The notes: generated from the sequence alone by a model not told the origin. Shown: positions 34,929 through 43,631, numbered from the stretch's first letter. The stretch is DNA of 64,000 nt from Paracidovorax oryzae ATCC 19882 (GCF_000687165.1 NZ_JMKU01000013.1:62001-126000); one strand, 5' to 3'. Translations and numbers: made by a program.

Positions 34929-37512
34929 GGTCGGCCTCCTGCCCGGGTGCCTGCGGCGCCGGGCGCAGCGCGGCGCCCAGGGCGCGCACTTCGTCGGCCG
35001 TGTCCACGTCGAGCGCGCTGCGCGCCAGCGCCTGCAGCTCGGCCAGGGAATGGCGCCGCAGCAGCGCCTTGACGGTGCCGATGTCGCCGGCACTCATGCT
35101 CAGCTCCTGCACGCCCAGGCCCACGAGCAGCGCCGCGCCCAGCGGCTCGCCCGCCAGGCCACCGCACACGCCCACCCAGCGGCCGTGGCGCGCCGCGCCG
35201 GCCACCGTGCGCTCCACGAGCCGCAGCACCGCGGGATGCAGGCTGTCGGCCATGCCGGCGAGTTCGGGATGCTGGCGGTCCACCGCCAGCGCATACTGGG
35301 TGAGATCGTTGGTGCCGATCGAGAAGAAGTCCACGTGGGCGGCCAGGCGGTCGGCGGTCAGCGCGGCCGAAGGCACCTCGATCATGATGCCCACCGGCAC
35401 CGTGGGCGCCTGCAGCTCGGCGCGCACGGCCTCCATGCGCGCTCGCAGTTCGCGCACCTCTTCCACGGTGCTGATCATCGGGAACATCACCTGCAGCGGG
35501 CCGTGCTGCGCGGCGCGGTAGAGCGCGCGCAACTGGGGCACCAGCAGGTCGTCGCGCCGCAGCGCCAGCCGCGCGCCGCGCACGCCGAGGAAGGGGTTTT
35601 CTTCCACGGGCAAATCCAGGTGGGGCACGCGCTTGTCGCCGCCGATGTCCAGCGTGCGCACCACGAGCGGCCGGCCCTGCAGCGCCTCCACCATGCCGCG
35701 GTAGGCCTGGTACTGCGCCTCCTCGTCCGGCACGGTGTCGCGCTCCAGGAAGAGGAATTCGGTGCGCATCAGGCCCACGCCTTCGGCGCCGGATTCCAGC
35801 GCCTTCGCGACCTGGTCGGCGCGGTTCACGTTCGCGGCGATCTCCACCGTGTGGCCATCGGTGGTGGTGGCGGGCTCGCGGCGGGTGCGGGCCTCTTCCT
35901 CCTGCCGGCGGGCCAGGCGTGCCATGCGCTCGCGCGCTTCCACCAGGGCGGTTTCGCTGGGCGCCACGTACAGCCGGCCGCGGTAGCCGTCCAGGATGGC
36001 CGGCGTGCCGCCCAGTGCCGGGCCCGAACCGTCCCGTGCGGGCAGCACGCCCGGGCCGGCAGCCACCACGGCGGGCAGGCCCAGGGCGCGCGCCAGGATG
36101 GCCGTATGCGCCGTGGGGCCGCCGCGCGCGGTGCAGAAGCCGCGCACGCGTTCGGTGTCGATCTGCGCGGCCATCGAGGGAGAAATATCGTCGGCCAGCA
36201 GGATGGCATGGTCGGGCCAGGCGGCCCCGGCCGCATCCGGCCCGGCCGCCTCGCCGCCCAGGCCCAGCAGGTGGCGCAGCACGCGCTCGCCCACGTCCTG
36301 CAGGTCGGCCGCGCGGGCGGCCAGGGTGGCGTCCGGCAGCGCGCGCTGCGCGGCCACGCGCTCGTGCACCGCGTGGCGCCAAGCCCAGGCGGCGCCGTGG
36401 CGCTGCACCACGGTGCGGCTCACGGCCTGCATCAGTTCCGCATCGCGCAGCAGCCCCTGGTGGGCCGCGAAGATGCCGGCCTGCTCGGCGCGGCCGGCGG
36501 CCTTTGCACCGGCGGCCAGTTGCTCCAGCTGCGCCTGCGCGGCGGCGAAGGCCCGGTCGAGCGCTGCGGCCTCGGCGGCCACAGAGGTGAAGCGGTCCTC
36601 CACGTCCAGGGCGGCCGCCTCCGCATGCACCAAGGTGCCCACGACCAGGCCAGGGCTGGCGGCGATGCCGGTGAAGGTATGCCGCGCCGCGGGCTGCCAG
36701 TCGCCCAGCTCGCGGCCCAGGCCCTGGGCCTGGGCCTGCCGCGCGGCCGAAAGTTCGGCCTGCCGCGCCTCTTCCTCGCCGAGCCGCACGATGGTGGCTG
36801 CCAGCGTGGACAGCGCGGCGGCCGCATCCGGGCCCTGCGCGGACAGGCGCAGCTGCGCGCCACGCCCGGCCCCCAGGCCCAGCAGCGCGGCCACGCTCTT
36901 GGCGTCGGCCACCGCGTCGCCGCACCGAACGTGCACCCGCGCCTGGAAGCGCCCGGCCACGCGGGCCCATTCGCCGGCCGGCCGCGCATGCAGGCCGCTC
37001 GGGTAATTGAGGGAGAGTTCGCGCCCGAGCGGGAAATCCTCCAGCGCCGCGCCCTGGGCCCCGGCGCCCGCAGCGCCCTCCGGCGCATCGGCCGTGAGTG
37101 CGCGCACGATCTCCTGCGCATCGCCCGTGGTGGCCAGGCGCTGCATCAGGGCGGAGTCGCGCATCACGCGCGTGAGCCGGCGCAGCACCTGGATGTGCTC
37201 GTCGGATGCCGCGGCGATCGCCACCACCAGCTTCGCCTGCTTGGCGTCGTCGCCCCAGCGCACGCCGGCCGGCACCTGCAGCACGGCCAGCCCCGTGCGG
37301 CGCACGAGGTGCTTGTCTTCCACCATGCCGTGCGGAATGGCCAGCCCTTCGCCCAGGAAGGTGTTGGCCACCTTCTCGCGCTGCAGCAGGCTGTCGACAT
37401 AGGCGGGCTGGATGTGGCCGGCCTGCGCCAGCAGTGCGCCGGCGGCGCGCACGGCGTCCTCGCGGTTGTGCGGGGCCGCCCCGAGGCGGACCTCGACCGG
37501 AATGGTGGACAT
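34921..37512 (-). CDS. fruB: Fructose PTS multiphosphoryl transfer protein (EIIA-HPr-EI)
   Basis: This 863-residue fusion carries phosphate from PEP to FruA. Domains in order are EIIA-Fru (residues about 1-145, active His61 in IPHGMVED), a linker, FPr/HPr (about 165-255, His in SGLHARPAGE) and enzyme I (about 275-863, His in GGPTAHTAILARAL, plus the PEP-binding GTNDLTQYALAVDR region). E. coli FruB lacks EI, but the triple fusion is common in beta-proteobacteria. The ATG at 37512 is preferred over one two codons earlier for its spacing to AGGAG. A FruR-type operator lies 19 bases upstream. Confidence 0.95.
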   Translation of the reverse strand: MSTIPVEVRLGAAPHNREDAVRAAGALLAQAGHIQPAYVDSLLQREKVANTFLGEGLAIPHGMVEDKHLVRRTGLAVLQVPAGVRWGDDAKQAKLVVAIAAASDEHIQVLRRLTRVMRDSALMQRLATTGDAQEIVRALTADAPEGAAGAGAQGAALEDFPLGRELSLNYPSGLHARPAGEWARVAGRFQARVHVRCGDAVADAKSVAALLGLGAGRGAQLRLSAQGPDAAAALSTLAATIVRLGEEEARQAELSAARQAQAQGLGRELGDWQPAARHTFTGIAASPGLVVGTLVHAEAAALDVEDRFTSVAAEAAALDRAFAAAQAQLEQLAAGAKAAGRAEQAGIFAAHQGLLRDAELMQAVSRTVVQRHGAAWAWRHAVHERVAAQRALPDATLAARAADLQDVGERVLRHLLGLGGEAAGPDAAGAAWPDHAILLADDISPSMAAQIDTERVRGFCTARGGPTAHTAILARALGLPAVVAAGPGVLPARDGSGPALGGTPAILDGYRGRLYVAPSETALVEARERMARLARRQEEEARTRREPATTTDGHTVEIAANVNRADQVAKALESGAEGVGLMRTEFLFLERDTVPDEEAQYQAYRGMVEALQGRPLVVRTLDIGGDKRVPHLDLPVEENPFLGVRGARLALRRDDLLVPQLRALYRAAQHGPLQVMFPMISTVEEVRELRARMEAVRAELQAPTVPVGIMIEVPSAALTADRLAAHVDFFSIGTNDLTQYALAVDRQHPELAGMADSLHPAVLRLVERTVAGAARHGRWVGVCGGLAGEPLGAALLVGLGVQELSMSAGDIGTVKALLRRHSLAELQALARSALDVDTADEVRALGAALRPAPQAPGQEADHG

Positions 37513-37530
37513 GGGCATGTCTCCTGAATT

Positions 37531-37544
37531 TGGTATCGATTCCA
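37531..37544. promoter_or_regulatory. Candidate FruR (LacI-type) operator O1 before fruB
   Basis: TGGTATCGATTCCA is a near-perfect 14-bp palindrome with the central CG typical of LacI-family operators. It lies 19 bases before the fruB start. It matches the second site at 37722-37735 in 13 of 14 positions when read on the other strand. Confidence 0.65.
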
Positions 37545-37721
37545 GACGCGATTATGAAACGGTGGCTCGTGCCCGGGCAAGCCGGATCGCACCCCCGTCG
37601 CCCTGAAAACCAGGGAAAACACCTAGGAAATCACAGGTCCCAAGCATGTCTGCGTGCACATCGATGCCACCGGCAGCCGTGGGATGGAAAACCGCCGCCG
37701 CACCGCTTGCCAGATGAATCA

Positions 37722-37735
37722 TGGAATCGTTACCA
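37722..37735. promoter_or_regulatory. Candidate FruR (LacI-type) operator O2 before the regulator
   Basis: TGGAATCGTTACCA shares the consensus TGGWATCGWTWCCA with the site in front of fruB. It sits 74 bases before the regulator's TTG start. The two sites are 191 bases apart centre to centre, so autoregulation or looping between them is possible. Confidence 0.6.
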
Positions 37736-37808
37736 TCCAGCGAATCCCGTACCGGCGCATGCCCGGTACCTGTCCCGTTATCCCAACCGCCTTGCCCAGG
37801 AGTCCGGA

Positions 37809-38798
37809 TTGGCCAGCATCAAGGACGTCGCCCAGCGCGCCGGCGTCTCCACCACCACCGTCTCGCGCGTGCTCACCACGCCCGGCGCCGTGCGCTCCCC
37901 GCTGCGCGAGCGCGTGGAGCAGGCCATCGCCGAAATGGGTTACCGGCCCAACCTTGCGGCGCGGCGGCTGCGCCAGCGCCGCGCCTCGATCGTCGGCCTG
38001 ATCGTCTCGGACATCCGCAGCCCCTTCTTCACCGACGTGGGCCGTGCCGTGGAGGACGTGGCCTACCGCAACGGCCTGCGGCTCATCCTCTGCAACAGCG
38101 ACGAAAACCCCGCCAAGGAGCAGTCGTACCTGGAGTTGATGGCCGACGAGCAGGCCAGCGGCGTGATCCTGTCGCCCACCATGGAGGGGCTGCAGCGCCT
38201 GCGACCCGCGGACTGGCCGTTTCCGCTCGTGCTCGTGGACCGCGCGCTCGAAAGCTCCCGCGTGGACCGCGTGGTGCTGGACAACCACGCCGCGGCCCGC
38301 CGCGCCACGGAACACCTGCTGCAATCGGGCTGGCGGCGCATCGCCCTGCTCGCCGGCATCCACAGCACCACCGGCCAGCAGCGCCACGCGGGCTATGCGG
38401 ACGCCCTGGCGGCGCATGGCCTCGCGCCGCGGCCGCTGTGGCTCGACCCCACGCGCGAAGCAGGCGAGCGCGCCACGGCGCAATGCCTCGCGGCGCCGCC
38501 CGCCGAGCGCCCCGACGCGCTGCTCGCCACCAACGGCCTGCTGTTGCTCGGCGCCCTGCAGGCCGTGCAGGCCGCCGGCCTGCGCACGCCGCAGGACATC
38601 GGCATCGCCGGCTTCGACAACAACGACTGGACCGCCCTGCCCGCGCTGGACGTGACCACCATCGCCCAGCCCACCTACGACATCGGCCGCACGGCGGCGG
38701 AGTTGCTGCTGCAGCGCATGCAGGACCCGGCGCGGCCTGCGCGGCGCGTGGTGCTGGAAGGAGAGCTGGTGGTACGGGGCTCCAGCGCGAGGCCCTAG
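37809..38798 (+). CDS. fruR: LacI-family fructose operon regulator (FruR/Cra-like)
   Basis: The 329-residue repressor has an N-terminal LacI helix-turn-helix (IKDVAQRAGVSTTTVSRVL, residues about 3-21), a hinge helix near residue 50 (RPNLAARRLRQRR) and a periplasmic-binding-protein-like sensor domain. A TTG at 37809 is chosen as start because AGGAG lies six bases before it and the HTH follows at once. No ATG or GTG fits as well. It is divergent from fruBKA and is flanked by matching operators. Fructose 1-phosphate is the likely effector. Confidence 0.85.
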   Translation: MASIKDVAQRAGVSTTTVSRVLTTPGAVRSPLRERVEQAIAEMGYRPNLAARRLRQRRASIVGLIVSDIRSPFFTDVGRAVEDVAYRNGLRLILCNSDENPAKEQSYLELMADEQASGVILSPTMEGLQRLRPADWPFPLVLVDRALESSRVDRVVLDNHAAARRATEHLLQSGWRRIALLAGIHSTTGQQRHAGYADALAAHGLAPRPLWLDPTREAGERATAQCLAAPPAERPDALLATNGLLLLGALQAVQAAGLRTPQDIGIAGFDNNDWTALPALDVTTIAQPTYDIGRTAAELLLQRMQDPARPARRVVLEGELVVRGSSARP

Positions 38799-38813
38799 CG
38801 CGCCCCGCCTGGC

Positions 38814-38874
38814 TTCGCTCGCCCCTGCACTGCTTCGCACCGCGGGCGCGGCGGCCCGGGGCCTGAGTTACCGT
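38814..38874 (+). promoter_or_regulatory. PIP box and -10 element (HrpX-dependent promoter)
   Basis: TTCGC at 38814-38818 and TTCGC at 38834-38838 are separated by exactly 15 bases. A TACCGT (YANNNT) -10 element lies at 38869-38874, exactly 30 bases after the second half. This fits the TTCGB-N15-TTCGB-N30-32-YANNNT consensus of HrpX/HrpB-controlled type III secretion genes in Xanthomonas, Ralstonia and Acidovorax. The predicted transcript start is about 35 bases before the ATG at 38915. Confidence 0.85.
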
Positions 38875-38914
38875 CCGTGGCGGCCAGGACCGCTCCACGC
38901 GGCATGCCCACCCC

Positions 38915-40015
38915 ATGCTCCGTATCCAGCGAACCTTCCCGAACACGTCCACGCGGCCCGCTGCTCCGGCTGCACCGGGTCCTGACGGCCCAGCGCCACG
39001 AGGTACCACGCTTCGGCAACTGCTCCGGGACCCCGGGGAGACATCCGGAGCGCCGGGTCCTGACGCACCGGCGCCACGGCGCACTACGCTCCGGCAACTG
39101 CTCCGGGAATCCGAACCGGCATACGGAGCCGCAGCTCTCCGGCAGGCGCCGCCGGAGCGGCCACGCCACCGTCCCATGCTGTGGGAGTTGATGCACGCAG
39201 AAGGCGGAAGGGTGGGCGCGGGCCTGCATCCGCCCACGGAGGCCCTGTCGCGGCGCAAACCCGCAACGGCGCCCGGCTCGGAAGTAGCAGCCCATGGCGA
39301 ACACCTGCGGAAGTCGGCCGCCGACCTGCAGGCCGTGGACGGGGCTGCGGCCGAGGCCTTCCAGCGGTGGACCCGCGGCCTGCAGGACCAGGCCGCGGTA
39401 CTCGACCAGCCGCTGACGCAGGCAGACATGGAGTTGGTCGATGCCGTGGTGGCCGAGGCCCTGCGGTCCACCGCCTTCCGGCAGGCCTTCACCACTTTCC
39501 TGGTGGAGCACGCCCCCGGCGACCTCCACCTGGACGGATCACCGCGCGACGAAGGTTTCCAGCGCATCGCAGGCGACGCCCGCACCGCCTATGCGTGCAT
39601 GCTGGAGCACCGGCTCATGCGCGGCACGGGCCAGGACGAAGCACTGCACCTGCTGCTGGACGCCCTGCGCGATCCCCGCCTGGGCCTGTCCCGGGACACC
39701 TTGCTGCACGAAAGGCCGCCCACCGGCGGCCCCGAGCGGATATGGCCGCCATTGCGGGCCTATGTGGTCCTGCACGACCCTGCGGGCTCCGCGGCCCAGG
39801 AAAAAGCCGCCGCCCTGGCCGCTGGCGCCTTCGAGCAGGCGCAGCAGGGACGCATCGATGAAGCTGCGGCCATCGCGCAGTCCGAGGCAGCGCAGGCGCA
39901 CGCGAACGGCGCGGCCGACCGGCGGGCCCGCGCGCTGCTGCAGGACTGGGGTTTCGGCCCCGTCCCTGCGGCGGACGGAGCGCGTCCGCCCCTCAGGGCC
40001 TCGGCCGGAACGTGA
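38915..40015 (+). CDS. Putative type III secreted effector (PIP-box controlled, function unknown)
   Basis: This 366-residue protein has no leader and no recognised enzyme motif. The first 45 residues are rich in Pro, Thr, Ser and Ala, as in type III export signals. Two perfectly in-phase 26-residue repeats (about residues 21-72) each carry the short helix TTLRQLLR, and a degenerate third (MLWELMHAE) follows near residue 88. The rest is mostly helical and Ala-rich. Codon use near the start has more A/T at third positions than its neighbours. A full PIP-box promoter precedes it. The start is the first ATG in the long frame; there is no good ribosome site. It overlaps the convergent J-like gene by 23 bases. 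Confidence 0.75.
   Translation: MLRIQRTFPNTSTRPAAPAAPGPDGPAPRGTTLRQLLRDPGETSGAPGPDAPAPRRTTLRQLLRESEPAYGAAALRQAPPERPRHRPMLWELMHAEGGRVGAGLHPPTEALSRRKPATAPGSEVAAHGEHLRKSAADLQAVDGAAAEAFQRWTRGLQDQAAVLDQPLTQADMELVDAVVAEALRSTAFRQAFTTFLVEHAPGDLHLDGSPRDEGFQRIAGDARTAYACMLEHRLMRGTGQDEALHLLLDALRDPRLGLSRDTLLHERPPTGGPERIWPPLRAYVVLHDPAGSAAQEKAAALAAGAFEQAQQGRIDEAAAIAQSEAAQAHANGAADRRARALLQDWGFGPVPAADGARPPLRASAGT
38975..39130 (+). repeat. Two tandem 78-bp units inside the putative effector gene
   Basis: The units at 38975-39052 and 39053-39130 are similar along their length, both starting CCGGGTCCTGAC and both containing CGGCAACTGCTCCGGGA. The 78-base length keeps the frame, giving 26-residue repeats with a conserved TTLRQLLR core. 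Repeat number could vary between strains. Confidence 0.8.
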
Positions 40016-41765
40016 TCACCATCTCCGGAGGGAACTGCCCCTGGTCATCCGCAGGCACCCGCTGGACGCGCGCCACCGCGCGCAGCACGGCCTGGTCCCA
40101 GTCCGCGCTGCCGCTGGGCTGCACCAGCCGGTAGCTTTCGATGGCGCCCTGGGCGCTCAGCCGCAACCGGACTTCGGCGGCGGGATTGCCGGTCACGCCC
40201 TGCGGCAGGCTGATCTGCGACTGGAAGGCATCGCGGATCCGCTGGGCGTAGTCGCGCGGCTTGACCGCGAGACCGGCGGCCGGCTTTTCCCCGGGGCCGG
40301 CGGCCGGCTTGTCCGACAGCACGAAGTTGAACGGGATGCGGTAGCTGGCGTCCACGGCATACCCCTGGCTGTCCTTGGCGGGGTGGAAGGTGGCATTGCG
40401 CACGGCGGCCAGGGCCGACTCGTCCAGTTCCCGGTGGCCGGAACTCTGGGCGATGGAAACATCCCGCGCCTGCCCCATCGATCCGATGGTGGCGGAGACG
40501 ACGACACGCCCTTCGTGCCCCCGGCGGCGGGCCTCGGGCGGATAGACGGGCTGCAGCGGCGTGACCGGGGTGGCGCGCGCGGAGAGCGACGGCGGCACGG
40601 GCCCCGCCGGCTCGCGGGGCGACAGGCCAGGGTAGATGCCGCCCACCCCGGTCCCTGGCGGCAGGCTGCCGTGGACGGGCGCAGCCGGTGAAGGCGCCGA
40701 TCGCGGCGGATCGTTCTGCAGGCACGTCCGCAACAGAGCCGTGAGGACCAGCACGCCGAAGATGATCCACCCGTTGCCGATGCGGAAAGACGATTCCGGC
40801 ACCGAAAACGGCCCGGCTGCGGGCGCGGGCGCGGGTACCCTGGCCGGCGCATAGGTCAGCCAGCGCCGCCACCGCGGCACGGCATCCGCCCATTCGCGCC
40901 ACCGCTCCGCGTTGCCCAGCGCGGTGACCACGTGCAGCCAGTGCGGAAACAGGCTGCGCAGGTGCAGCACCCGGGGCAGGTGCCGCAGCAGGAACCCCGT
41001 GCCCGGGCGCCTGTCGTCCCGCAGCCGGCGGATGAGGTCCCGCTGGCCCACCCGCACCTTTTTCGGCTGCGCATCGTAGAAATCGAGTTCGTCGATCGCG
41101 GAGGCGATCACCGCCCCCGCGCGCCCGAACGCGGCCAGCCGGTCCCGGTCGCGGCGCCAGCCGAAACACTCCATCGCGGGCCCGAACAGGTACTCGTGGC
41201 CCGGCTGCCAGCCGTTCGCCAGCAGGGACACCACGCCGCCCTCGAACAGGAACCGGGCATCCATGTCGATCAGGCGCTCGCCTTCGAGCGCCTGCTGCAG
41301 CCAGGCCTGTACCTTCTCATGGGCCCCGCGCCGCCGCTGCGGCAGCGCCGCGCGCATCGCCTCGAAGACCTCGCGGGCCGAGGCTTCCGCGGCCCGGGCG
41401 GCGGCCTGCCGGAGCGCGGCCGCATCGCCGGGGCCATGGCCCGGCTCGCGCGCGGCCGGCGGCGGTGGCCCTGCGGGGAGATCGGGTTCAGCGGGCGCTG
41501 GTGGCTCGGCGGGCAATGGTGGTTCTGCATCCGCTGGTGGTTCTTCGCCCGCCTGCTCCCCATCCTCTTGCTGCTGGCGATGGGCGAACCACTGCAGGGA
41601 GACCTCGTAAGCCTGGCGCAGGGACTGGAAACCGCCGGGGTCCTTTTCCTGGTCGATCTGCTTGAGCAGCCGCGCGTAGGCACGGCGGATCGCCCGGTCG
41701 TCCGCCGCCTCGTCGAGGCCGAGGTGGGCGAGGAACGGAGGCGGCGTGCGGCTTTCCGTGCTCAC
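39993..41765 (-). CDS. Membrane-anchored J-like protein with C-terminal TonB-type domains
   Basis: A 590-residue fusion. Residues 10-58 look like a degenerate J domain (RAIRRAYARLLKQIDQEKD, then FQSLRQAYEVSLQW) but lack the HPD motif. A Pro/Glu-rich linker (65-112) and a helical domain (115-305) follow. One membrane segment (331-348) comes next, then two TonB/TolA-like C-terminal domains (about 400-490, with PPEARRRGHEGRVVV, and 505-590). Topology: J-like part in the cytosol, TonB-like parts in the periplasm. The GTG start at 41765 overlaps the Hsp70 stop (GTGA), so the two are coupled partners. Confidence 0.85.
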   Translation of the reverse strand: MSTESRTPPPFLAHLGLDEAADDRAIRRAYARLLKQIDQEKDPGGFQSLRQAYEVSLQWFAHRQQQEDGEQAGEEPPADAEPPLPAEPPAPAEPDLPAGPPPPAAREPGHGPGDAAALRQAAARAAEASAREVFEAMRAALPQRRRGAHEKVQAWLQQALEGERLIDMDARFLFEGGVVSLLANGWQPGHEYLFGPAMECFGWRRDRDRLAAFGRAGAVIASAIDELDFYDAQPKKVRVGQRDLIRRLRDDRRPGTGFLLRHLPRVLHLRSLFPHWLHVVTALGNAERWREWADAVPRWRRWLTYAPARVPAPAPAAGPFSVPESSFRIGNGWIIFGVLVLTALLRTCLQNDPPRSAPSPAAPVHGSLPPGTGVGGIYPGLSPREPAGPVPPSLSARATPVTPLQPVYPPEARRRGHEGRVVVSATIGSMGQARDVSIAQSSGHRELDESALAAVRNATFHPAKDSQGYAVDASYRIPFNFVLSDKPAAGPGEKPAAGLAVKPRDYAQRIRDAFQSQISLPQGVTGNPAAEVRLRLSAQGAIESYRLVQPSGSADWDQAVLRAVARVQRVPADDQGQFPPEMVITFRPRP

Positions 41766-43492
41766 GGTTCGTCGTCCGCGAGGACGGCCCCCGTGCGCTC
41801 GAGGTGGGCCAGCTGGTCCTCCAGCAGCTTGCGCGCCTTGGCGACGACGCGGCCGTCCTGGGTGGCCAGGGCCCCTTCGAACCGCAGGATCTGCTCCGCC
41901 AGCCACTCCCGCGCGCCGCCCCGCAACTGCTGGTAGATACGCTCCGCATGCGCCATGGCGGTGCGGTTCTCCAGCGCATCGCGCGGATGGATCTTCAGCG
42001 CGCCCATGGCCGTGAGGCGCTCGGCGATCTCGGCTTCGGTCAGCAGGCCCGGATTGCCTTCGATGACGACGCTGAAGGTCTTCTGCGTGCTGGGCACATG
42101 CGCCTCCACCTGCAGCAGGCCATTGACGTCATAGCTGAAGCGCACCTCCAGGGAGGAATCCTCGCGGCTCGTGCCCGGCAGCTCGATCCGCAGGTTGCCC
42201 AGGTGGATGTTGTCCTGCACCAGGCGCGATTCGCCCTGGTAGATCTCCAGATCGACGAACACCTGGTCGTCCCGCGTCGGCGCATAGGTCTTCATGCGGC
42301 TGACCGGCACGATCGTGTTGCGCTCGATGATGGGATCGAAATGGCCCGCCGTGGAACTCCCGTCGGGCATGCGCTTGTTCACGGCCACCCCCAGGGAATA
42401 GGGCGACACATCGGTCATCACCACTTCGCTGAGGGCCGCGTCCTTCGCCTTCAGCCCGGCCTGGATGGCCGCGCCCATGGCGACCACCTCGTCCGGGTTG
42501 AAGTCGATGGCGGGAAAGCGGCCGAACATCGTCGTCGCGAGCCGCCGGACCATCGGCATGCGCGTGGCGCCGCCGGCCAGCACGATGTTGTCCAGCATGA
42601 CGGTGCGCAGGTTCGCGTCCCGCAGGGCCCGCTCCACCGGCAGCCGCAGCTGCTTGAGCAGCGTGGCGCAGGCGCTTTCGAACAGGGACTCGTCCACTTC
42701 CAGGGACAGAGGCTTTCCCTGGTGCTCCACCGACAGCACGGCCCGTGCCTGCTCGCTGAGCGCCCGCTTCGCGCGCTCGGCGGCCGCAACGAGCCGCTGC
42801 ATGAAGTGGCTGTCCCGGCGCAGGGATTCGGAGAGCTTGAGGCGCTCGAAGAACAGGTTCACCAGGGCCTGCAGGAAATCCTCGCCGCCGAGGAAGTTGT
42901 CCCCCGCGGATGCCCGCACCTCCATCACACCGTCGAACATCTCCAGGATGGAGACATCGAAGGTGCCGCCGCCCAGGTCGAAGACGAGGAACCGGGTTTC
43001 GCTGTCCTGCTGGTGCAGTCCGTAGGCCAATGCCGCCGCCGTCGGCTCGTTGAGCAGCCGGTCGACCCGCAGCCCGGCCAGGGCGCCCGCGGCCCGCGTG
43101 GCCTTGCGCTGCGCATCCGAGAAATAGGCGGGCACCGTGACCACCGCTTCCTCCACCGGCTCGCCGAGGAACGCTTCGGCGTCGGCCTTCAGCGCGCGCA
43201 GCACCAGCGACGACAGCTCCTCGGGCCGGAACGCGCGCCCGGCCAGCACCATCGTCTTGTCGCTGCCCATGTAGCGCTTGAAGTTCGCGGCCGTCCGGTC
43301 CGGGTGGGTCTGCAGCCGCTCGCGGGCCGCGCGCCCGACCAGCACCGTGCCGTCCTCGTCCAGGCTGACGCAGGACGGCGTCAGCATCTCGCCGAGCGCA
43401 TTCGGGATCAGGACGGATCGCCCGTCCTTCCATGCCGCCGCCAGGCTGTTGGTGGTTCCCAGGTCGATGCCGATGATCATCCTCTGCTCCAT
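41762..43492 (-). CDS. hscC: HscC-type Hsp70 chaperone
   Basis: A 576-residue Hsp70 of the short HscC class. The ATPase domain has GIDLGTTNSLAA, FDLGGGTFDVSILE and VLAGGATRMPMVRR. The substrate-binding domain begins near residue 370 with DVSPYSLGVAVNKRMPDG, and the lid is short with no EEVD-like tail. It works with a J-protein partner, here almost certainly the membrane-anchored J-like gene that starts within its stop codon. The ATG at 43492 is preceded by AAAGG; a second ATG four codons on is also possible. Confidence 0.92.
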   Translation of the reverse strand: MEQRMIIGIDLGTTNSLAAAWKDGRSVLIPNALGEMLTPSCVSLDEDGTVLVGRAARERLQTHPDRTAANFKRYMGSDKTMVLAGRAFRPEELSSLVLRALKADAEAFLGEPVEEAVVTVPAYFSDAQRKATRAAGALAGLRVDRLLNEPTAAALAYGLHQQDSETRFLVFDLGGGTFDVSILEMFDGVMEVRASAGDNFLGGEDFLQALVNLFFERLKLSESLRRDSHFMQRLVAAAERAKRALSEQARAVLSVEHQGKPLSLEVDESLFESACATLLKQLRLPVERALRDANLRTVMLDNIVLAGGATRMPMVRRLATTMFGRFPAIDFNPDEVVAMGAAIQAGLKAKDAALSEVVMTDVSPYSLGVAVNKRMPDGSSTAGHFDPIIERNTIVPVSRMKTYAPTRDDQVFVDLEIYQGESRLVQDNIHLGNLRIELPGTSREDSSLEVRFSYDVNGLLQVEAHVPSTQKTFSVVIEGNPGLLTEAEIAERLTAMGALKIHPRDALENRTAMAHAERIYQQLRGGAREWLAEQILRFEGALATQDGRVVAKARKLLEDQLAHLERTGAVLADDEP

Positions 43493-43631
43493 GTCCTTTG
43501 GCGATCAGGCATCGCTCGAAACGTGTGCGGAGCCCCGGGAAACGGCGGTCGCGATGCCGCATGCCACTGCCGGGCTCGAAAGCCCGAGCATGCCATAAAG
43601 TTACGCGCCAGGTTAACGACTTGATACCAGC

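Noticed and set aside
34748-36970. A 740-codon minus-strand frame overlapping fruB
   Set aside because: It is an out-of-frame reading of fruB, which carries intact EIIA, HPr and EI motifs in the true frame.
38877-39191. A short plus-strand frame just after the PIP box in a different phase from the 366-codon gene
   Set aside because: It starts too close to the predicted transcript start and ends after 104 codons. It has no ribosome site. The tandem repeat is in phase with the longer frame, which I prefer, though the start remains unproven.
38083-39585. A 500-codon minus-strand frame spanning fruR and the putative effector
   Set aside because: It crosses a clear gene boundary and a promoter and has a Ser/Arg-rich shadow composition.
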